Shown piece after piece: positions 4,980 through 8,615 of a stretch of 8,615 nt of DNA. A program made the translations under genes and the position numbers. Numbering within the stretch: position 1 is the stretch's first letter; the number at the start of each line of letters is the position of its first letter. Source of the DNA: JAAYJR01 sp964611525 (GTDB lineage: Bacteria; Bacteroidota; Bacteroidia; Bacteroidales; Prolixibacteraceae); assembly GCA_964611525.1 (NCBI GenBank), contig CAZTAL010000140.1:1-8615 (forward strand), read 5' to 3'. The notes beneath the pieces were generated by a model. That model ran no database searches. It was not told the DNA's origin and saw only the letters and a list, made by a program, of their open reading frames with translations.

Positions 4980-6485
4980 ATGAATAAAAACAAAAGCTAC
5001 TTGTTGCCAATCATTATGATGATCTTACTTTTCGGGATGATCTCATTTATTACCAATTTGGCTGCGCCGATGGGAATTGTACTAAAAAACCAGTTTAATG
5101 TTTCTAACTCACTGGGAATGTTGGGTAATTTAGCAAATTTTATTGCTTACGCCGTTATCGGGATCCCGGGAGGAATTCTTCTGCAGAAAGTCGGTTATAA
5201 AAAAACCGCGCTGACTGCAGTGGCAGTTGGTTTCGTCGGAGTTGGAATTCAATATCTGTCAGGTCATGCCGAAAGCTTTGGAATCTATCTGTTAGGTGCC
5301 TTTATTGCAGGTTTTTCAATGTGCTTGTTAAATATTGTTGTAAATCCGATGCTGAATACGCTTGGTGGAGAAGGCAACAAAGGAAACCAGCTCATTCAGG
5401 TCGGAGGATCCTTTAATTCCGTAATGGCTACTTTCACACCTGTTTTTGTAGGTATTCTGATTGGAGAAGCAACAAAAGCAAGAATTAATGATGTTTTTCC
5501 GATTTTGTATATTGCATTAGGAGTATTTGCCCTGGTATTTTTTATTCTGTTGATAACCTCTATTCCGGAACCTCATGCTGATCAGCCAAAAGAGCCTTTG
5601 AGAAGACTTATGTCCGGAGCACTGACATTCAGACATTTTGTTCTGGGAGCAATAGCAATATTCATTTATGTAGGTGTTGAAGTAGGAACTCCCGGAATGG
5701 CAAATCTATATATGACAACTCCAACTATAACTCAGTCAGAAGAAATTATTGCGGAATATAATAAACAACAATCTAATCCGGACTATCTTCAGGAACTAAA
5801 ATCTCTTGACGACCAGAATAAAGATGATAGAAATTCCAGAAACAGGGTAATTAGTGATGTGTCCTATGAAAGCGCACTAAAAATTGTTGAAGGCAGGGAC
5901 ACTCCCGGATTAGGAATTGGTACAGGAATAGCAGGAGGAGTAGTCGGCATCTATTGGCTGCTTATGTTAGTCGGCCGACTGTTCGGTGCTACTTTCGGCG
6001 ATAAAATCGCCAGTAAAAAAATGTTAGGCACTGCTTCATTTGTTGGTCTGTTACTCATTCTGCTGGCAATATTCTGGCCGGAAAAAACCTTGATTTCAAT
6101 GCCTACCTTTAATACAGTGGCAGGAAAAATAATTTTCGGAATGGTAAAAGTACCCATTAAATTCTTCTTCATTGCCTTAGTTGGTTTATGTACTTCAATT
6201 ATGTGGGGAAGTATTTATAATCTTGCGGTTGAAGGTTTAGGCAAATATCTGGCCGCAGCATCAGGAATTTTCATGGTACTGGTTTGCGGAGGTGGTATTA
6301 TTCCCTTAATTCAAGGATGGATTGCCGATGTAGCAAATTATCAGATGAGTTACTGGCTGATTGTCGCCGGTTTAGGCTATTTGTTATTCTATGGCACTAT
6401 CGGTAGTAAAGTAAACAAAAGAGCCGAAGATTTAACGATGGAAAGCAGGACTGTTCTGGGAGAAGCTGAACAAGCTAAAGAATAA
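4980..6485 (+). CDS. FucP-like (FHS family) major facilitator hexose permease, probable galactose importer
   Basis: This inner-membrane sugar symporter has 501 residues and about 12 hydrophobic helices. Family marks include NPMLNTLGG (122-130, the NPxxxxLG motif after TM4) and the conserved acidic residue in TM7, Glu234 in YVGVEVG. GRLFGATFGDKIASKK (332-347) is the MFS cytoplasmic-loop motif. These place it with FHS permeases for fucose, glucose or galactose. Its position just after galK makes galactose the best guess, though glucose or another hexose cannot be excluded. It is longer than FucP (about 440 residues) mainly because of a hydrophilic insertion at about 250-310 between TM7 and TM8. 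A strong terminator ends the unit. The substrate is inferred from context only. Confidence 0.86.
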   Translation: MNKNKSYLLPIIMMILLFGMISFITNLAAPMGIVLKNQFNVSNSLGMLGNLANFIAYAVIGIPGGILLQKVGYKKTALTAVAVGFVGVGIQYLSGHAESFGIYLLGAFIAGFSMCLLNIVVNPMLNTLGGEGNKGNQLIQVGGSFNSVMATFTPVFVGILIGEATKARINDVFPILYIALGVFALVFFILLITSIPEPHADQPKEPLRRLMSGALTFRHFVLGAIAIFIYVGVEVGTPGMANLYMTTPTITQSEEIIAEYNKQQSNPDYLQELKSLDDQNKDDRNSRNRVISDVSYESALKIVEGRDTPGLGIGTGIAGGVVGIYWLLMLVGRLFGATFGDKIASKKMLGTASFVGLLLILLAIFWPEKTLISMPTFNTVAGKIIFGMVKVPIKFFFIALVGLCTSIMWGSIYNLAVEGLGKYLAAASGIFMVLVCGGGIIPLIQGWIADVANYQMSYWLIVAGLGYLLFYGTIGSKVNKRAEDLTMESRTVLGEAEQAKE

Positions 6486-6514
6486 ATTTTTTATCAATTC
6501 GATATTATCATAAG

Positions 6515-6544
6515 AAGCTGCCCGATTTTCGGGCAGTTTTTTTT
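6515..6544 (+). terminator. Intrinsic terminator after the galK-permease unit
   Basis: An 8-base perfect stem CTGCCCGA (6518-6525) / TCGGGCAG (6529-6536) has a TTT loop and is followed by eight T residues (6537-6544). It lies 30 bases after the permease stop. It insulates the ECF sigma unit downstream. Confidence 0.93.
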
Positions 6545-6581
6545 GTATGGTATTTAATCGTAATAAAAAAAATTCCCTGCA

Positions 6582-6617
6582 TTGTAATGAATTATCCATT
6601 ATTACGTCTTAATTTTG
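6582..6617 (+). promoter_or_regulatory. Putative promoter of the ECF sigma operon
   Basis: TAATTTTG at 6610-6617 is an exact TAnnTTTG match, 43 bases ahead of the sigma factor ATG. TTG at 6582-6584 lies 25 bases upstream, longer than the usual 19-23. It would be read by the housekeeping sigma factor of Bacteroidota. Confidence 0.4.
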
Positions 6618-6659
6618 AGAGCTTTTCTTAAAATGAGGTCGGAAATATAAAAATGTTGA

Positions 6660-7202
6660 ATGGTCGCCAGTGATTTTAAAATAAAGGTTCTGCCGCTTAG
6701 CGTAAAATTGCTAAGGATCACTGTCCGTTTTCTGAAAAATAAAGAGGAAGGACAGGATGTAGTACAGGATGTTATGCTGAAGCTTTGGCAAAAAAGGGAA
6801 GAACTGGATGGCATCAGCAATATCGAGGCCTATGCCGTTCAAATGATCCGTAACCGGTGCCTTGATATATTAAGAAAGAAAAAGGTAATTCTTATAGATG
6901 AAGAGGCTGAATCCCAGATTGAGGAAATTACGCCGGATATTCATTCACAAATTGAATTAAGCGAAGCTGCTGGTCAGATTAAGAAACTGATCCGACGACT
7001 CAACGGTTTACAGCGTCAGGTTATGGAGTTACGGGATATCGAGCAGTTATCATATAAAGAGATAGCAGAGATTACAAATTTAAAAGTAAATGCAATCCGG
7101 GTAAATCTTTCAAGGGCAAGAAAAAAAGTTCGCAACGAATTTTTAAAAATGAATTCAGATGGAAACGAAAAAAGTAAAACAATTGCTGCAACGTTATTTT
7201 AA
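6660..7202 (+). CDS. ECF-type RNA polymerase sigma factor
   Basis: This is an alternative sigma factor of 180 residues, expected to direct RNA polymerase to a small envelope-related regulon. The sigma2 domain spans about 8-75: FKIKVLPLSVKLL, EEGQDVVQDVMLKLWQKR (29-46) and AYAVQMIRNRCLDILRKKK (57-75). The sigma4 domain spans about 108-162, with LNGLQRQVMELRDIEQLSYKEIAEIT and a recognition helix NAIRVNLSRARKKVR. The ATG at 6660 is preceded directly by an in-frame TGA, so this start is well fixed and the N-terminus is slightly shorter than in FecI-like sigmas. Its last 44 bases overlap the next gene, indicating coupling with a partner that probably controls it. There is no SusC/SusD or TonB gene nearby, so it is not an obvious polysaccharide-locus sigma. 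Confidence 0.93.
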   Translation: MVASDFKIKVLPLSVKLLRITVRFLKNKEEGQDVVQDVMLKLWQKREELDGISNIEAYAVQMIRNRCLDILRKKKVILIDEEAESQIEEITPDIHSQIELSEAAGQIKKLIRRLNGLQRQVMELRDIEQLSYKEIAEITNLKVNAIRVNLSRARKKVRNEFLKMNSDGNEKSKTIAATLF

Positions 7203-7695
7203 GGGGGTGAGCACCGATAAAGAGGAAAAGACTCTGAAAGCTTACTTTAAATCAGACGAAGTTGCAGAAGAATTTAAGGAATATACCAGTTTTTTCCGTG
7301 GCATTTCTGAAATATCGGAAGATGCAAATCGTAGTGATCTGGAAGATGAGATCATGGATTTCATAATTAAAAATGAACAGAAAGAAAAAAATAAATACAG
7401 GTGGCTTTATACCGTCATTTCAGGAGTTGCAGCTTCCTTAATTATTATTGTCGGCGGAATGCTTTTATATTACCATCAGCAGAAACAACCATTTGAAGAT
7501 ACTTTTGACAACCCTGAGACTGCTTATAATTACGCAGAAAAAACTTTGACTTACGTTTCGTCGAAATACAATAAAGGACTGGCATGCCTGTCGGATTTTG
7601 ACAAGCTGGAAACAGCCACCGAACCTATGCATAAAGGCGTAAAACTTGTAAATGAGTTCTTTGAAGAAATTGAAAAAATCACGGAAAATGATTAA
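7159..7695 (+). CDS. Single-pass membrane protein, probable anti-sigma partner
   Basis: The protein has 178 residues. A cytoplasmic N-terminal part (1-80) begins with LLQRYFKGVSTDKEEKTLKAYF, the short helical start common to Bacteroidota proteins encoded after ECF sigma genes. One membrane helix lies at about 83-105 (LYTVISGVAASLIIIVGGML). A periplasmic tail (106-178) has DNPETAYNYAEKTLTYVSSKYNKG. There is no zinc-binding HxxxCxxC motif and no FecR domain. The ATG lies inside the sigma gene in another frame, a 44-base overlap that argues for joint synthesis. An anti-sigma or signal-sensing role is inferred from topology and context. I could not assign it to a named family with certainty. Confidence 0.72.
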   Translation: METKKVKQLLQRYFKGVSTDKEEKTLKAYFKSDEVAEEFKEYTSFFRGISEISEDANRSDLEDEIMDFIIKNEQKEKNKYRWLYTVISGVAASLIIIVGGMLLYYHQQKQPFEDTFDNPETAYNYAEKTLTYVSSKYNKGLACLSDFDKLETATEPMHKGVKLVNEFFEEIEKITEND

Positions 7696-7932
7696 ATAAT
7701 TAGCAAAAATTATAGAATATGAAATAATATATGAGGCCGGTCTAAAAAGGCGCTTCACGCCCTATTTAAACAAATTTATAAAATTTATTAAACTGTTTTA
7801 CAATTAGTTATAAAAAGGATAAAGTATTTATTAATCAAAATTTATACTGAACTCATATATGTAAAAAATTAAAATTCTAATATTCAAGATTCGAAATTCG
7901 AGATTCCGTATAAGACATAAAAAATTTATATC
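7696..7932. other. Spacer between the anti-sigma-like gene and the DUF4252 gene
   Basis: These 237 AT-rich bases hold a small GGCG-CTTCA-CGCC hairpin near 7749-7761, without a T-run, and the heptamer array. I see no clear TAnnTTTG promoter, so whether the DUF4252 gene is cotranscribed with the sigma unit or has its own promoter is open. Confidence 0.45.
7882..7909. repeat. Four tandem heptamers, ATTCRAR type
   Basis: ATTCAAG, ATTCGAA, ATTCGAG and ATTCCGT follow one another without gaps, and a related ATTCTAAT lies just before. The array ends 23 bases before the DUF4252 start codon, in its leader. It may be a slipped-strand length-variable tract or chance low complexity. Confidence 0.5.
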
Positions 7933-8421
7933 ATGAAAAAATTAATTTTAATAATCGCAGTTTTAATGCCAATCGCATTATTTGCACAAAAAACACCGGT
8001 TGACAAGTTATTTGAAAAATATGCCAACAAGGAAGGATTTACAACTGTAAACATTTCAGGGAAATTGTTAAGTATTGCCGGTCAGGGCGATAACGGAAAA
8101 GATGCTACAAAAGACATGTTGTCAAAACTGAGTGGTATACGCATACTGACAGTCGATGACGAAGAACTGACAGGCAAGCTGGATTTTTTCGAAGAATTAA
8201 ATAAAGAAGGTTTCTTCGATAACAACGACTATGAGGTTTTAATGGAAGTTACGGAAGCCAACGAAGTAGTTCGTTTTCTGGCAAAAAATGACGGGAAGGG
8301 TAAATTCTCCGACCTCGTACTTGTTGTTGGCGGTGACGATAATACTTTAATAAGCATCAGCGGCATAATCGATCCTGAAAACATAAGTAAAATCACAAAA
8401 TCGTTGGATATAGATTTGTAA
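7933..8421 (+). CDS. Secreted DUF4252-domain protein
   Basis: The protein has 162 residues. A typical Sec signal peptide with hydrophobic core LILIIAVLMPIALFA is probably cut after Ala18 (LFA-QK), and no lipobox Cys is present, so it should be periplasmic. The mature part has the pattern I associate with DUF4252: FEKYANKEGFTTVNISGKLLSIAG (27-50), GIRILTVD (68-75), YEVLMEVTEANEVVRFLAKND (100-120) and DLVLVVGGDDNTLISISGIID (127-147). The biochemical function is unknown. Such genes commonly follow an ECF sigma factor and a membrane partner in Bacteroidota, as here, so it may be a target or signal component of that system. Confidence 0.82.
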   Translation: MKKLILIIAVLMPIALFAQKTPVDKLFEKYANKEGFTTVNISGKLLSIAGQGDNGKDATKDMLSKLSGIRILTVDDEELTGKLDFFEELNKEGFFDNNDYEVLMEVTEANEVVRFLAKNDGKGKFSDLVLVVGGDDNTLISISGIIDPENISKITKSLDIDL

Positions 8422-8431
8422 AATAATGGCG

Positions 8432-8472
8432 ACTGTCTGTTTTTGTGACAGTTCTGTTCTATTCATTTTTTG
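8432..8472 (+). terminator. Possible terminator after the DUF4252 gene
   Basis: The stem ACTGTC (8432-8437) / GACAGT (8447-8452) has a 9-base loop, with a T-rich tract at 8453-8472 that is not immediately adjacent to the stem. It lies 10 bases past the stop codon. It is weaker than the galactose-unit terminator but sensibly placed between convergent genes. Confidence 0.45.
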
Positions 8473-8527
8473 CCCATAACAAAACTGAATAATAATGTAA
8501 ATTGTTTATTTATAGGAATAGTAATAA

Positions 8528-8615
8528 TTATAAAATTAACCTCTTTATTACTTTCTTCAAGTCATTTCTTGGCTTCACCATCCTGTTCAATAGCCCTTCA
8601 TTGATAGGATTCTGC
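8528..8615 (-). CDS. Possible C-terminus of a convergent gene entering from the right edge
   Basis: On the minus strand one frame reads 28 codons from the window edge to TAA at 8530-8528, ending KPRNDLKKVIKRLIL. The basic, amphipathic tail and the convergent layout with a hairpin between make a real gene end plausible. Too little is visible to name a family. Confidence 0.35.
   Translation of the reverse strand, partial: QNPINEGLLNRMVKPRNDLKKVIKRLIL

Noticed and set aside
7465..7758. Minus-strand open frame of 97 codons across the end of the anti-sigma-like gene
   Set aside because: It is a Phe/Ile-rich translation of the opposite strand with no domain. The plus-strand gene is coupled to the sigma factor.
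7882..7909. Heptamer array as a CRISPR
   Set aside because: The units are 7 bases with no spacers, and no cas genes are nearby.

Overview
The window looks like a piece of a Bacteroidota chromosome. The reasons are AT-rich spacers without clear Shine-Dalgarno sequences, several matches to the Bacteroidota -7 promoter box TAnnTTTG, a Bacteroidota-type tyrosine integrase, a FucP-like (FHS) sugar permease beside galK, and an ECF sigma / membrane protein / DUF4252 gene set. No tRNA, rRNA or CRISPR array was found. Family assignments come from reading motifs, not from database searches.

Left part (1-2705): the minus strand starts with a tyrosine integrase that runs off the left edge. Its promoter region is packed with short direct and inverted repeats. 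About 200 bases upstream of its start is a 17-base stretch that looks like the 3' end of a tRNA-Ser gene without the rest of the tRNA. This is a candidate attachment-site copy marking the right end of an integrated element that lies to the left. Beyond it is a compact, very AT-rich minus-strand operon of three genes: a HigB/RelE-like toxin, a HigA-like XRE antitoxin and a small protein that resembles SecB. This order matches the toxin-antitoxin-chaperone (TAC) systems, and it is the most interesting system here. An 18-base inverted repeat just upstream is the likely autoregulatory operator.

Middle (2706-3547): about 840 bases with no full-size gene. They hold a roughly 118-base imperfect palindrome (REP- or MITE-like), a 55-codon minus-strand ORF of unknown function, and the apparent N-terminal stub of a patatin-like phospholipase ending at an early stop. 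This looks like a graveyard between mobile or accessory DNA and the core genes.

Right part (3548-8615): galK and a 12-helix hexose permease form a galactose uptake and phosphorylation unit closed by a strong intrinsic terminator. A second unit follows: an ECF sigma factor overlapping a single-pass membrane protein that probably serves as its anti-sigma partner, then a secreted DUF4252 protein. A possible convergent gene enters from the right edge.
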